Source: Clostridium cylindrosporum DSM 605
GTDB taxonomy: Bacteria; Bacillota; Clostridia; Clostridiales; Caloramatoraceae
Length of the DNA: 64,000 nucleotides
Reading direction: 5' to 3'
Assembly (NCBI RefSeq): GCF_001047375.1
Contig: NZ_LFVU01000027.1
Coordinates: 62,001 to 126,000 of the forward strand
Below the pieces are notes generated by a model, which was not told where the DNA came from, searched no databases, and worked only from the letters and a program-made list of their open reading frames with translations. The stretch's first letter is position 1; each line of letters starts with the position of its first letter. Shown one piece after another: positions 8,345-17,990 of this stretch. The position numbers were made by a program, and so were the translations under genes.

Positions 8345-8374
8345 TTGACAATTAATATATACATAATGTAGAAT
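8345..8374 (+). promoter_or_regulatory. typA promoter
   Basis: TTGACA (8345-8350), an 18-nt spacer and TAGAAT (8369-8374) lie 9 nt after the preceding stop codon. The predicted start point near 8381 falls inside the next hairpin. Confidence 0.6.
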
Positions 8375-8377
8375 AAG

Positions 8378-8414
8378 CAAGGATGTCACAAATTTGTGGT
8401 ATCCTTGTTTGTTT
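8378..8414 (+). terminator. Terminator-like hairpin overlapping the typA start point
   Basis: CAAGGAT (8378-8384) pairs with ATCCTTG (8401-8407), and an inner CACAAA/TTTGTG (8387-8392/8393-8398) extends the arm. TTTGTTTA follows. It should end transcripts from the upstream membrane-protein gene, but it sits inside the region where typA transcription is expected to begin. Confidence 0.65.
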
Positions 8415-8462
8415 AGAAAGTTATTTTCCAATTTTTTACAATCGGAAAGTTTGGAGGTTTTT

Positions 8463-10286
8463 ATGATAAATTTCACTAGAGAAAATATAAGAAATATTGC
8501 TATAATCGCACACGTTGACCATGGTAAGACTACACTTGTTGACGAACTGCTTAAGCAAAGTGGTACATTTAGAAATAATGAAAAAGTAAATGAAAGAATG
8601 ATGGATTCTAATGACCTTGAAAAGGAAAGAGGAATTACTATACTTTCAAAAAACACTGCTGTAGTTTATGGAGACTTAAAGATTAATATAATAGATACTC
8701 CAGGACATGCTGATTTTGGTGGAGAAGTTGAAAGAGTACTAAAGATGGTAGACGGTGTTGTTCTACTTGTTGACGCATTTGAAGGGGCTATGCCTCAAAC
8801 AAGATTCGTTTTAAGAAAGGCTCTTGAACTAAAACTTAAGCCAATAGTTGTTATTAATAAGATTGATAAGCCAGGTGCAAGACCTGAAGAAGTTATAGAT
8901 GAAGTACTTGAACTATTTATAGAGCTTGGAGCAGATGATGAGCAATTAGAATTCCCAGTTGTATTTGCTTCAGGTAAAGCTGGGGTTGCTAAGATTAAAA
9001 TGGAAGATGAATTAGTTGATCTTACACCATTATTTAGCACAATTATAGAAAATGTTCCAGCACCTTCAGGAAATGAAGAAGAAACTCTTCAAATGCTAGT
9101 TACTACTATAGATTCAAATGAATATGTAGGTAGAATAGCTATAGGTAAGGTTCAAAGAGGAACTGTTAAGAAGAATCAACCAGTTGCTATTTGTAGCCCA
9201 GATGGAAAAACAAGAAATGGTAAAATAGTTACACTATATACATTTAATGGTCTTAAGAGAGAAGAAGTTGAAGAAGCAACTACTGGAGATATTATAGCTA
9301 TATCTGGTATAACTGATATAGCTATAGGAGAAACAATAGCAGATGCTAGTAATCCAGAGGCTATTCCTTTTGTTAATATAGATGAGCCAACACTATCAAT
9401 GACGTTTACTGTAAATGATAGTCCATTTGCTGGTAAAGAAGGAGACTATGTTACTTCAAGGCATTTAAGAGACAGACTTATGAAGGAACTTGAAACAAAT
9501 GTAAGTCTTAGAGTTGAAGAAACAGAACAAGCTGATACATTTATAGTATCAGGTAGAGGAGAACTACATCTTTCAGTTCTTATAGAAACTATGAGAAGAG
9601 AAGGATATGAATTCCAAGTTTCAAGAGCAAATGTTATTTATAAAGAGGTTGATGGAGCTAAGTGTGAACCAATTGAACTTCTAACTGTTGACGTTCCTGA
9701 AGAATTCATGGGTTCTGTTATGGAAAAACTTGGTCAAAGAAAAGCGGAAATGACAAATATGACTTCAGCAGTAGATGGATATGTTAGATTAGAATTTAAG
9801 ATTCCTGCAAGAGGACTTATTGGATATAGAAGTGAGTTTATGACTGATACTAAGGGTAATGGTATAATGAATCACTTATTTGAAGGATATGAACCAGCTA
9901 AGGGAGATATAGCTGAAAGAAATAGAGGAGCAATTGTTGCATTTGAAACAGGAGAATCTGTAACATATGGACTATTTAATGCTCAAGATAGAGGAACTTT
10001 ATTTGTAGGGCCAGGAGTTCCTGTATACCAAGGTATGATAGTTGGTGTTTGTGCAAGAGCGGAAGACCTTGATGTTAATGTATGTAAAAAGAAACAAGCA
10101 ACTAATACAAGATCATCTGGAGCAGATGAAGCATTAAGACTTACTCCAGCAACTGAATTATCTCTTGAGCAATCATTAGAGTTTATTTCAAGTGATGAAC
10201 TAGTAGAGGTAACACCTAAGACAATTAGAATGAGAAAGAAAACTTTAGACCCAACAGCTAGAAAGAGAGCACAAAGAAATAAGTAA
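8463..10286 (+). CDS. typA: Translational GTPase TypA/BipA
   Basis: The 607-residue ribosome-binding GTPase is full length for the family. The G1 motif AHVDHGKTT lies near residues 15-23, followed by [16 protein letters not shown] and [11 protein letters not shown]-like domains III and V and the TypA-specific C-terminal domain follow. It acts in ribosome assembly and stress adaptation. An in-frame start at 8394 would put translation inside the leader hairpin; ATG 8463 follows TTTGGAGG. Confidence 0.95.
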   Translation: MINFTRENIRNIAIIAHVDHGKTTLVDELLKQSGTFRNNEKVNERMMDSNDLEKERGITILSKNTAVVYGDLKINIIDTPGHADFGGEVERVLKMVDGVVLLVDAFEGAMPQTRFVLRKALELKLKPIVVINKIDKPGARPEEVIDEVLELFIELGADDEQLEFPVVFASGKAGVAKIKMEDELVDLTPLFSTIIENVPAPSGNEEETLQMLVTTIDSNEYVGRIAIGKVQRGTVKKNQPVAICSPDGKTRNGKIVTLYTFNGLKREEVEEATTGDIIAISGITDIAIGETIADASNPEAIPFVNIDEPTLSMTFTVNDSPFAGKEGDYVTSRHLRDRLMKELETNVSLRVEETEQADTFIVSGRGELHLSVLIETMRREGYEFQVSRANVIYKEVDGAKCEPIELLTVDVPEEFMGSVMEKLGQRKAEMTNMTSAVDGYVRLEFKIPARGLIGYRSEFMTDTKGNGIMNHLFEGYEPAKGDIAERNRGAIVAFETGESVTYGLFNAQDRGTLFVGPGVPVYQGMIVGVCARAEDLDVNVCKKKQATNTRSSGADEALRLTPATELSLEQSLEFISSDELVEVTPKTIRMRKKTLDPTARKRAQRNK

Positions 10287-10290
10287 AAAC

Positions 10291-10319
10291 TTGTAAGAAT
10301 ATAGTATAAGATGTATAAT
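10291..10319 (+). promoter_or_regulatory. mltG promoter
   Basis: TTGTAA (10291-10296), a 17-nt spacer and TATAAT (10314-10319) lie 33 nt before the mltG start. Confidence 0.55.
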
Positions 10320-10351
10320 GATTTTATTATATTTTAGTGAGTGGTGATTTA

Positions 10352-11374
10352 ATGAAGTCTAAAAGAAAACTAATGGTTTTTATATTAGTTTGTTTAGTAG
10401 TAATAATACCTATCATAGGATCATTTATATATCTTTACATGCCAGTTTCATCTCGAGATAGAACATTTGAAGTCAGAATAAAAAAAGGTGATGAAAAGTC
10501 AGCAGTTATAAAAAAACTTGAAAAGCTTGGGGCTGTAAAGATTCCTCTTGTAGCATCTATGTACCTTGATTTTAAGGACGCAAAGGATGTTAAACCTGGA
10601 ACCTATAAGTTTAGTACTAGTGTATCTGTTAAATCTATGCTAGACAGTATAGCAGGAGATAAGGTAAATGGTGATTATTTAATTAAGGTTACTATTCCAG
10701 AGGGGTTTACAGCTGTCCAAATAGCTAATAAATTAGTTTCAGATGGAGTTATTACAGATAAAAATAGCTTTATGAATGAAATTAATAAAGGTGACTTTTC
10801 TTCATTTAAGTTTATAAGCACTGCTTCAGAGGGTAGGCCAATTCGTCTAGAAGGGTACTTATACCCAGATACCTATGAATTTAGGAAAGGTTCAAGCAAT
10901 CAAGAAATTATAAATGCAATGCTTGAAAGCTACGAAGATAATGCATATCCTATTGTTAAAGAAGGTGCTAAAAGACTTTCTGTAGGTGAGGATGAAATTC
11001 TTAAAATGGCTTCAGTAATTGAAAAGGAAGCTAGAAGTGATGAGGAAAGACCTATAATTTCAGGAGTATTTTATAATAGATTAAAGTCAAAGATGAGGCT
11101 TCAGTCCTGTGCAACTGTTTTATATGCATTAGGTAGGCATAAGGATAAATTATATTATAAAGATCTTGAGGTAAACTCTCCTTATAACACTTATAGAAAT
11201 ATTGGTCTTCCAATAGGACCTATATCAAATCCTGGGATAAAGTCGCTAAAGGCAGCGGCTGACCCAAAGAGTCATGATTATATATATTTTGTACTGCAAA
11301 ATAATGGTAAGCATTTCTTTACAAAGGATTATAATGAATTTTTAAAGGCTAAAAAAGCCTCTAACAGTATATAA
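10352..11374 (+). CDS. mltG: Endolytic murein transglycosylase MltG
   Basis: The 340-residue YceG-like protein has one N-terminal membrane anchor, a LysM-like region and the catalytic domain. The motif MASVIEKEARSDEERP carries the catalytic Glu, and SPYNTYRNIGLPIGPISNPG is the family signature. It cleaves nascent glycan strands outside the membrane and sets glycan length. ATG 10352 is preferred over GTG 10337 because GTGGTGAT lies just upstream and the lysine-rich start then leads directly into the anchor. A terminator follows. Confidence 0.93.
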   Translation: MKSKRKLMVFILVCLVVIIPIIGSFIYLYMPVSSRDRTFEVRIKKGDEKSAVIKKLEKLGAVKIPLVASMYLDFKDAKDVKPGTYKFSTSVSVKSMLDSIAGDKVNGDYLIKVTIPEGFTAVQIANKLVSDGVITDKNSFMNEINKGDFSSFKFISTASEGRPIRLEGYLYPDTYEFRKGSSNQEIINAMLESYEDNAYPIVKEGAKRLSVGEDEILKMASVIEKEARSDEERPIISGVFYNRLKSKMRLQSCATVLYALGRHKDKLYYKDLEVNSPYNTYRNIGLPIGPISNPGIKSLKAAADPKSHDYIYFVLQNNGKHFFTKDYNEFLKAKKASNSI

Positions 11375-11380
11375 TAAAAG

Positions 11381-11424
11381 TAATACATGGCGGGTCTTTA
11401 ATGGCTTACCATGTATTATTTTTT
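11381..11424 (+). terminator. Terminator after mltG
   Basis: TAATACATGG (11381-11390) pairs perfectly with CCATGTATTA (11409-11418) around an 18-nt loop, followed by TTTTTTG. Confidence 0.85.
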
Positions 11425-11533
11425 GTGTGATTTATAATTAAATTTTTGTTATTTAGGATTTTGTAGTAAGATATATATAGGTAATTATAATTATATATCA
11501 AGTTAAAGGTTTAATTGTTATGAGGAGGCACTT

Positions 11534-12196
11534 ATGAGTAGTGTAAGTCACGATTATATAGAGGACTATATAAGAGGTTTAATAAAAGATAATGAAGGCT
11601 ATATTAAAACTATGGAGGATTATGCTATAGAAAATCATGTTCCTATTATACATAAGGAAGTAGCACAGTTCTTAAGAGTTATAATAAAGTCTCACAATAT
11701 AAAAAACATACTAGAAGTAGGAACAGCTATTGGATATTCTGCTTCTGTTATGGTAAATGCTGCAGGAAATAATTCTCATGTAACAACTATTGAAAGAAGT
11801 GATGAGATGGAAGCTATTGCAGTAGAGAATATAAAAAAGATTGGGTATGACAAAAATATTACCCTAATTAAAGGTGATGCACTTGAGGTTTTAGGTGATG
11901 TTAAAGGAGAATTTGACATGATATTCCTTGATGCTGCAAAGGGGCATTATGATCATTTTCTAGAACAATGCCTTGAAAAACTTAAGGTAGGTGGGCTACT
12001 TATTTCTGATAATGTATTATTTAGAGGGATGGTAGCGACTAATGACCTTCTTATTAGAAGAAAGATAACTATAGTTAAAAGAATGAGAAAATATTTAGAA
12101 AATATTTCAAATGATAAAAATTTAGAAACTGTAATACTTCCAATTGGGGATGGTATTGCATTAACATGTAAGATAGGAAGTGGCAAAAATGAGTAA
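11534..12196 (+). CDS. trmR: TrmR-like SAM-dependent O-methyltransferase
   Basis: This is a 220-residue class I methyltransferase of the O-methyltransferase 3 family. Motif I is ILEVGTAIGYSA (~55-66), the acidic ribose-binding TIERSDE follows, and MIFLDAAKGHYDHF carries the metal-binding Asp. In Bacillus subtilis the homologue YrrM/TrmR methylates 5-hydroxyuridine at tRNA position 34. Here it overlaps a U32-family gene, as in Bacillus, which supports a tRNA role over a catechol-type substrate. The ATG follows TGAGGAGGC. Confidence 0.82.
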   Translation: MSSVSHDYIEDYIRGLIKDNEGYIKTMEDYAIENHVPIIHKEVAQFLRVIIKSHNIKNILEVGTAIGYSASVMVNAAGNNSHVTTIERSDEMEAIAVENIKKIGYDKNITLIKGDALEVLGDVKGEFDMIFLDAAKGHYDHFLEQCLEKLKVGGLLISDNVLFRGMVATNDLLIRRKITIVKRMRKYLENISNDKNLETVILPIGDGIALTCKIGSGKNE

Positions 12197-13412
12197 GATA
12201 GAATTACTAGCTCCAGCAGGAAATTTAGAAAAGTTAAAAACAGCAATTATATATGGAGCAGATGCTGTTTATATAGGTGGAGAGTTATTTAGTTTAAGAG
12301 CAAAGGCGGATAACTTTGATCCTGAAACTATGAAAGAGGCAGTTGAATTTGCACATTCAAGGGGAAAGAAGATATATGTTACTGTTAACATATTTGCACA
12401 CAATAGTGATATAGATGCAATGCCACAATATATAAAGACATTAGAAGAAGTTGGGATTGATGCTGTTATTGTATCTGACCTTGGTATATTTTCTGTTGTT
12501 AAGGAAGTTGCACCAAACCTTGAGGTTCATGTAAGTACCCAAGCTAACAACACGAATTATAAAACAGCTGAATTTTGGCATAAGCTAGGTGCACAAAGAA
12601 TAGTTCTTGCAAGAGAATTATCTATGGCAGAAATTAAAGAAATGAGAGCAAAAATGCCAAAGGATATGGAAATTGAAGCATTTGTTCATGGAGCTATGTG
12701 TATGTCATACTCAGGAAGATGTCTTCTTTCTAACTATATGACAGGTAGAGATGCAAACAGAGGAGCTTGTTCACATGCTTGTAGATATAAGTATCATCTA
12801 ATGGAAGAAAAAAGACCAGGACAATACTTCGAAATTACAGAGGATGAAAGAGGAACTTATATACTAAACTCACATGATCTTTGTATGATTGAACATATTC
12901 CAGATCTTATTGAAAGTGGAATAATGAGCTTTAAGATAGAGGGAAGAATGAAAAGTTCATACTATGTAGCAAGTGTTATAAAGGCATATAGAATGGCAAT
13001 TGACGCTTACCTAGAAAATAAAGAAGAATATAAGTATAATCCTAAGTGGATGGAAGAGGTTTCTAGATCAAGTCATAGAGCATTTTCAACTGGATTCTAT
13101 TACGGAAAGCCAGATAAGCAAATTCTAGATACTGTAACGTATGAAAGAAGTCATGAGATAATGGGACTTGTTGTAGGTTATGACAAGGAAACAAAAATCG
13201 CGACTATTGAACAAAGAAATAAGATATGTAAGGGAGAAGAAGTTGAAATATTAAGCCCAAAGAATGACAACTTCTCACTAGTTCTAGATACTATTTGGAA
13301 TGAAAATGGAGAAGAAATTGAATCAGCTCCACATCCTCAAATGATATTTAAAATAAAATGTGAAAAAGAACTAAAGCCTTTTGATATGATAGTTAAGGAA
13401 AAGGCTGAATAG
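12189..13412 (+). CDS. trhP: TrhP-like peptidase U32 family tRNA hydroxylation protein
   Basis: The 407-residue U32-family protein has the signature EAFVHGAMCMSYSGRCLLSNY and conserved cysteines in RGACSHACRYKY, which probably bind a metal or Fe-S cluster. The homologues YrrN/YrrO (TrhP) of B. subtilis and YegQ (TrhP) of E. coli form 5-hydroxyuridine at the tRNA wobble position. It overlaps the methyltransferase by 8 nt, so the two are translationally coupled and likely act in sequence. The second ATG (12189) fits the AGGAAGTGG site better than ATG 12180. Confidence 0.85.
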   Translation: MSKIELLAPAGNLEKLKTAIIYGADAVYIGGELFSLRAKADNFDPETMKEAVEFAHSRGKKIYVTVNIFAHNSDIDAMPQYIKTLEEVGIDAVIVSDLGIFSVVKEVAPNLEVHVSTQANNTNYKTAEFWHKLGAQRIVLARELSMAEIKEMRAKMPKDMEIEAFVHGAMCMSYSGRCLLSNYMTGRDANRGACSHACRYKYHLMEEKRPGQYFEITEDERGTYILNSHDLCMIEHIPDLIESGIMSFKIEGRMKSSYYVASVIKAYRMAIDAYLENKEEYKYNPKWMEEVSRSSHRAFSTGFYYGKPDKQILDTVTYERSHEIMGLVVGYDKETKIATIEQRNKICKGEEVEILSPKNDNFSLVLDTIWNENGEEIESAPHPQMIFKIKCEKELKPFDMIVKEKAE

Positions 13413-13437
13413 TAACTTATCTTGCAATAAAAATAAT

Positions 13438-13468
13438 AAGCCTTGGGAAAATTCCCAAGGCTTAATTT
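13438..13468. terminator. Bidirectional terminator between convergent genes
   Basis: AAGCCTTGGGAA (13438-13449) pairs with TTCCCAAGGCTT (13452-13463). AATTTA follows on + and ATTATTTTTATT on the - strand, so it can stop transcription from both sides. Confidence 0.85.
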
Positions 13469-14501
13469 ATTTCAATTCCTTAGATTCATTTATACTAGTT
13501 TCAAGTGGATTTTCAGCATTTATTTCAACATGTCCTGTTATAAAATCTTTGCCGTTAGCTGTAATAATTACTTTTTTACAACTATATGCATCTCCAAGTG
13601 TATTTGCAATTCCTTGTAGAATACCAGTTTCAAAGCTTGTTCCAAGATTCATTGATTCAGTAAAAACTTCTGAAACATCCATAGTAAGAGTTGATGTTTT
13701 GGAATCTACTTTAATACTTTTTATTTTTGTTGTTGACGGCATAAGTTTTGATAGAGTATCCTTTGGTGGATTTTTAAACTTATCCTCAAAGAATTTAGGG
13801 GCGTCCTTTTCGCTAATTGAAGTATTTGCTGAAGTGTAAACTATAGCATCTTCATTGCCATCGTAGTAGTAAAGTTTACTAACCTTTGTTTTTATCGTAT
13901 TTGTATTATCAGGTTTTGGAGTTGTATCTTTAGAATCTGAAGATACTGAAGGTGATGAAATACGTACTAAATCAAGTTCGCTAATTTTTTCGCCATCATC
14001 TGTTGTTACTTTAACTACACCAAGGTTTTGAGCAAAATAGTATGTAGTTTTTGTATCTCCTTCAACTAAAACTTCAATTGTTGATATATTACCAAGAGGA
14101 GTAGATAGTACATAATCTAAATTTTTAATTGTTACCTTTCCCTTTGATGAGTCCCAAGAAGCATTTTTTTCTATAGGAAGTTTTAAAAGGAAGTCTCCAT
14201 TTAGTATTAGACCCTCGTTATTAAATTCAATCTTTGAACTTTTACCATGGGATACAGTAACTGAGTTTTCAGATACTGATTCTATCTTCGCATTTATTTC
14301 CTTAGAAGTACCACTGTATTTATAAGTTAAAGTAACTCCTTGGGAATATGGTAGAAAACTTTTTAAATCTAAGGATGTAGTTTTTGGAGTGCTTGTAGTA
14401 ACTGGTTTGCTTGTAGTTTCTACATCCTTTTTAGTACATGATGTAAATATTAAGGAAGACATTGTTAGTGAAAGAAGAATTATAAGAATCTTATTTTTCA
14501 T
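13467..14501 (-). CDS. GerMN-domain lipoprotein
   Basis: This 344-residue lipoprotein has a lysine start, a hydrophobic stretch and a lipobox ending FTSC (Cys ~22), then a Thr/Ser-rich linker. The C-terminal ~130 residues (VSKLYYYDGNEDAIVYTS... through the ITANGKDFITGH region) match the GerMN (Germane) domain of spore germination and sporulation proteins. The middle part is a beta-rich unassigned domain. It should sit on the outer face of the membrane. A role in sporulation or germination is inferred from the domain. GGAGGT precedes the ATG; the operon is monocistronic. Confidence 0.82.
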   Translation of the reverse strand: MKNKILIILLSLTMSSLIFTSCTKKDVETTSKPVTTSTPKTTSLDLKSFLPYSQGVTLTYKYSGTSKEINAKIESVSENSVTVSHGKSSKIEFNNEGLILNGDFLLKLPIEKNASWDSSKGKVTIKNLDYVLSTPLGNISTIEVLVEGDTKTTYYFAQNLGVVKVTTDDGEKISELDLVRISSPSVSSDSKDTTPKPDNTNTIKTKVSKLYYYDGNEDAIVYTSANTSISEKDAPKFFEDKFKNPPKDTLSKLMPSTTKIKSIKVDSKTSTLTMDVSEVFTESMNLGTSFETGILQGIANTLGDAYSCKKVIITANGKDFITGHVEINAENPLETSINESKELK

Positions 14502-14656
14502 AAAATTACCTCCAAACTCATATTTAGTTAAGTTAATTATAACTTAGTTTATTTCAAAAGGCAAAATAAAGAAGTTAAGGTTAGAATTTTGTTGAAATGG
14601 TTAATCTAATAAGGAAAAAAAATGTTGTATATGGGCATAATAACTCTAAAAATACA

Positions 14657-14684
14657 TTTAAATCTAAAGAATTTATGATAGAAT
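14657..14684 (+). promoter_or_regulatory. Extended -10 promoter of the pab operon
   Basis: TGATAGAAT (14676-14684) is an extended -10 element. TTTAAA (14657-14662), with a 16-nt spacer, is a weak -35. It lies 36 nt before pabA. No T-box or riboswitch-like structure is evident in the 219-nt divergent gap. Confidence 0.5.
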
Positions 14685-14720
14685 AGTAGAAGAGTATTTT
14701 TGGCTTGGAGGATTGATTTC

Positions 14721-15290
14721 ATGGTACTAATTGTTGATAATTATGATTCATTCACTTATAATCTACAAAATTATTTTATAATGTTAGGTGAAGAAACTAT
14801 AGTAAAGGGAAGAGATGAAATAACTATATTAGATATAGAAAATATGAACCCAGATTTTATAGTCCTATCTCCAGGACCAGGTACTCCTGAGGAAGCAAAA
14901 CTACCACTTGAAGTGCTAGATAAGTTTAAAGGAAGAATTCCTATACTTGGAGTATGCCTTGGTCATCAATGTATAGGACATTATTTTAAAGGAAGTGTAT
15001 TGCAAGGGAAAGAACCTGTTCATGGAAAGGTTCATACTATTACACATGATAATGAGGGAGTATTTAAAGGGCTTAAGAATCCTTTAAATGTTACAAGATA
15101 TCATTCACTTTCTATTTCAAGGGAAACACTTCCAAAGGAGCTTGAAATAACTGCGGAAACTGAAGATGGAGTTATAATGGGAGTAAGACATAAAGAGTAT
15201 AGAATAGAAGGAGTACAATTTCATCCAGAAGCTATACTAACGGAACATGGTATTGATATGTTAAAAAACTTTTTAAGAGGTGACAAATAA
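14721..15290 (+). CDS. pabA: Aminodeoxychorismate/anthranilate synthase component II (glutamine amidotransferase)
   Basis: This 189-residue class I glutamine amidotransferase supplies ammonia to PabB. VDNYDSFTYNL opens the protein, GVCLGHQ carries the nucleophile Cys, and the His/Glu pair is in VQFHPE. ATG 14721 follows TTGGAGGA. It overlaps pabB by one base (TAATG), and pabC follows, so p-aminobenzoate for folate is the most likely product rather than tryptophan. Confidence 0.92.
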   Translation: MVLIVDNYDSFTYNLQNYFIMLGEETIVKGRDEITILDIENMNPDFIVLSPGPGTPEEAKLPLEVLDKFKGRIPILGVCLGHQCIGHYFKGSVLQGKEPVHGKVHTITHDNEGVFKGLKNPLNVTRYHSLSISRETLPKELEITAETEDGVIMGVRHKEYRIEGVQFHPEAILTEHGIDMLKNFLRGDK

Positions 15291-16630
15291 TGGCTTTAAC
15301 TACACTAGAATACTGCCTAGATCCTTTTTATACTTATATGAAGGTAAAAGACAAAAACACACATCTTCTTGAAAGTAGTTTAAAGGTTAAAGATACAGGA
15401 AACTATTCTATAATTGTTTTTAATCCAAAAGAAGTTATAAGCTATGCAGGTGGAAAAACATATGTAGAAAGAGACGGAAATAAAGCTGAAGTTAAAGAAG
15501 ATATACTAAGTACTCTTGATAAAATAATTTTAGAAAAAAAACAGCTTGGAACTGGTCTTATATTTGATGGAGGGTTTGTTGGGTATCTTTCATATGATTA
15601 TGGAATGGAGTTAATGGGAGTTCCTAGGACCAACCCTAATTCCTTTGAAATTCCAGATATTTATTTTGGATATTATGAAGACTTCGTGGTAATTGATCAC
15701 GTAGATTCAAAGACATATATATATACAGATAATGAAGAAATAATAGAAGAGTTAAAATCTTTAAAGGATCTTGAATATCCAAGAAAAGATATTGAAGGGG
15801 TAAAGTTAACATCTAATTTCACAAAAGAAGAGTTTGAAAATAGAGTAAAGTCTGTTCGTGATTACATCAAAAAGGGAGACGTATATGAAGTAAATATAGC
15901 GCAGCAGTATTCAGGATACGGTAGTGTAAACCCATATGATGTATATTCTACATTTAGGAAAGTTAATCGTGGGCCTTATAATGCATTTATGGATATTTCA
16001 GAGGGTAATTATATTTTATCAACATCACCTGAACAGTTTATAAGAAAAAGAGGAAATATACTTACAACAAGACCGATTAAAGGAACTGTACCAAGGGTAG
16101 ATGATAAAGATGAAAATGAAAGACTAAAGGATTATCTATATAATAGCGAAAAAACAAGGTCAGAGCTTTTAATGATTATAGACCTTGAAAGAAATGATCT
16201 TTCAAGGGTATGCATACCAGGGACAGTAAGAGTTGAAAGTTTATTCGATGTTGAAGAATATGCCACTGTAAATCACTTAGTATCAACTATTGCAGGGGAT
16301 GTTAGTGTTGATACTACATTTGGTGATATTATTAGAGGGACATTCCCAGGAGGATCTATAACAGGGGCTCCAAAACTTCGTTCACTTGAAGTTATAGATG
16401 AACTTGAAAGTGTTTCAAGGGGAATATATACAGGTGCTATAGGTTATATATCAAATAATGGAGACTTTGACTTTAACATAGCTATAAGAACTCCAGTTAT
16501 CACAAATGAAGGAGTATTTTATAGTGTAGGTGGAGGAATGGTTTGGGATTCTGATCCTGAAGAAGAATACGAAGAAACTCTACACAAGGGAAAAGCTATA
16601 AATAGATCTTTAACAGGGAAGGAAGATTAG
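15290..16630 (+). CDS. pabB: Aminodeoxychorismate synthase component I
   Basis: The 446-residue chorismate-binding enzyme has an N-terminal Anth_synt_I domain and the catalytic chorismate-binding core. Signatures include RPIKGTVPR, LMIIDLERNDL, FPGGSITGAPK and YTGAIGYIS. The K in RPIKGT fits aminodeoxychorismate synthase. It combines chorismate with ammonia from PabA. Its start overlaps pabA and pabC follows 3 nt later, giving a tight three-gene PABA operon. Confidence 0.92.
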   Translation: MALTTLEYCLDPFYTYMKVKDKNTHLLESSLKVKDTGNYSIIVFNPKEVISYAGGKTYVERDGNKAEVKEDILSTLDKIILEKKQLGTGLIFDGGFVGYLSYDYGMELMGVPRTNPNSFEIPDIYFGYYEDFVVIDHVDSKTYIYTDNEEIIEELKSLKDLEYPRKDIEGVKLTSNFTKEEFENRVKSVRDYIKKGDVYEVNIAQQYSGYGSVNPYDVYSTFRKVNRGPYNAFMDISEGNYILSTSPEQFIRKRGNILTTRPIKGTVPRVDDKDENERLKDYLYNSEKTRSELLMIIDLERNDLSRVCIPGTVRVESLFDVEEYATVNHLVSTIAGDVSVDTTFGDIIRGTFPGGSITGAPKLRSLEVIDELESVSRGIYTGAIGYISNNGDFDFNIAIRTPVITNEGVFYSVGGGMVWDSDPEEEYEETLHKGKAINRSLTGKED

Positions 16631-16633
16631 TAT

Positions 16634-17386
16634 ATGGATTTATTTGATTCATCAATTGCATTTGGCTTAACACCATTTGAAACCGTATACTTTCAAGATA
16701 AAACTCCTCAAAGATTAGAAAATCACTATAGAAGATTATTAAGGGCCTCAAGGGTCCTTAATGTTTTATATAATTATGATTTTGAGAAGTTTAAGAAAGG
16801 TATAAATGATTTTATAAAGGAATCAAATGAGGAAAATGGGGTTTTAAAGGCTATACTTTTAAATGGTGAACTTAAATTTAAAATAAGAAAACCAAGTTAT
16901 ACAAAAGAAGGGTTTAATAATGGAATATCACTTTATGTAAGTTCTGTAAAGAGGGATCCTAAAAGTATATTTACATATTTTAAAACTTTGAATTACGGAG
17001 AAAACGTTTTAGAAGATATAAGATCTAAAAAACGAGGTTATGACGGATGTTTATTTTTAAATTACAATAATCAAGTTTGTGAAACATCCTATGCTAATAT
17101 TTTCTTTAGAAAAGATAATGTTATTTATACTCCTAGCTTAACATGTGGCATACTTCCTGGTATTATGAGAGAGGATATAATAAAGTTTGCAAGGGATAAT
17201 GGATATGAAGTTAAGAAGACAAAGCTTATGTTAGATGATATAAAGCTAATGGATGAGGCATTTATATCAAACTCAGTATCTGCAATATATCCTATAAAGA
17301 GAATAGACAATATTGAATTTACATCAAGGGAGTTTGTTAATAAGATAATTAGGGAAAAGGCTTTTAATAGACCCTGGAATTCTTAG
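16634..17386 (+). CDS. pabC: Aminodeoxychorismate lyase (class IV PLP enzyme)
   Basis: This 250-residue fold-type IV PLP enzyme converts aminodeoxychorismate into p-aminobenzoate and pyruvate. FKTLNYGENVL holds the probable PLP lysine, and CETSYANIFF is the family's cofactor-binding turn. LTCGILPGIMRE completes the phosphate-binding region. The family overlaps with branched-chain and D-amino acid aminotransferases, so the name rests mostly on its operon with pabA-pabB. A strong terminator follows the stop. Confidence 0.85.
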   Translation: MDLFDSSIAFGLTPFETVYFQDKTPQRLENHYRRLLRASRVLNVLYNYDFEKFKKGINDFIKESNEENGVLKAILLNGELKFKIRKPSYTKEGFNNGISLYVSSVKRDPKSIFTYFKTLNYGENVLEDIRSKKRGYDGCLFLNYNNQVCETSYANIFFRKDNVIYTPSLTCGILPGIMREDIIKFARDNGYEVKKTKLMLDDIKLMDEAFISNSVSAIYPIKRIDNIEFTSREFVNKIIREKAFNRPWNS

Positions 17387-17390
17387 ATAA

Positions 17391-17421
17391 AAAACTATAC
17401 TAAATTTAGTATAGTTTTTTT
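17391..17421 (+). terminator. Terminator of the pab operon
   Basis: AAAACTATACTAAA (17391-17404) and its complement (17405-17418) form a full palindrome ending in TTTTTTT. Confidence 0.9.
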
Positions 17422-17494
17422 ATGCTTAGAATACTTATAAAGAGAGTTTATATTGGGGAATATATTAAATGAAGTGAAATTAGTTAGAAAAGTC

Positions 17495-17544
17495 TTGCAA
17501 TTTTAAAGGGATAATGGTATATTATTACTAATAAATAATTATTA
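17495..17544 (+). promoter_or_regulatory. Desulfoferrodoxin promoter with AT-rich palindrome
   Basis: TTGCAA (17495-17500), a 17-nt spacer and TATATT (17518-17523) preceded by TGG form an extended -10 promoter. The start-point region holds TAATAA-ATAA-TTATTA (17529-17544). That could be a PerR-type operator, which would suit an oxygen-defence gene, but it is only a loose match to the PerR box. Confidence 0.55.
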
Positions 17545-17564
17545 TCTGTTAGGAGGAGTTATAA

Positions 17565-17942
17565 ATGAGCAAATTAAATGAATTATATAAATGTGAATTG
17601 TGTGGCAACATTGTGCAGGTAGTAAAATCAGGAGCAGGAACACTAGTGTGTTGTGGAAAGCCAATGAATCTACAAGAAGAGAATACTGTAGATGCTTCAA
17701 CTGAAAAGCATGTACCAGTTATAGAGAGAGTAGATGGTGGAATTCTTGTTAAAATAGGAAGTGTAGAGCATCCTATGGAAGATAAGCATTTTATAGAGTG
17801 GATAGAGGTATATACAAATGACAGAGTATATAGAAAGTACCTAAATCCATCAGATAAACCTGAAGCACTATTTAATATTGATAGTAATGATGTTGTGGCA
17901 AAGGCTTATTGCAACATACACGGATATTGGAAAAGTAATTAA
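17565..17942 (+). CDS. dfx: Desulfoferrodoxin (superoxide reductase)
   Basis: The 125-residue two-iron protein has an N-terminal desulforedoxin domain with C10, C13, C29 and C30 as rubredoxin-like ligands. The C-terminal superoxide reductase centre has its ligands in [15 protein letters not shown] and AYCNIHGYW. It reduces superoxide to peroxide without making oxygen, a typical anaerobe defence. It stands alone behind its own promoter and TTAGGAGG, with a terminator after it. Confidence 0.96.
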   Translation: MSKLNELYKCELCGNIVQVVKSGAGTLVCCGKPMNLQEENTVDASTEKHVPVIERVDGGILVKIGSVEHPMEDKHFIEWIEVYTNDRVYRKYLNPSDKPEALFNIDSNDVVAKAYCNIHGYWKSN

Positions 17943-17990
17943 CTTATAAATTGAAATATAACTTTATAACAATCCCCAAAATGTGTGAAA

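Noticed and set aside
11470-11499. TA-repeat inverted repeat before trmR
   Set aside because: GATATATA/TATATATC is low complexity and likely chance in this AT-rich gap.
14502-14720. T-box or other leader before pabA
   Set aside because: No T-box sequence or specifier-like structure; a simple extended -10 promoter explains the gap.
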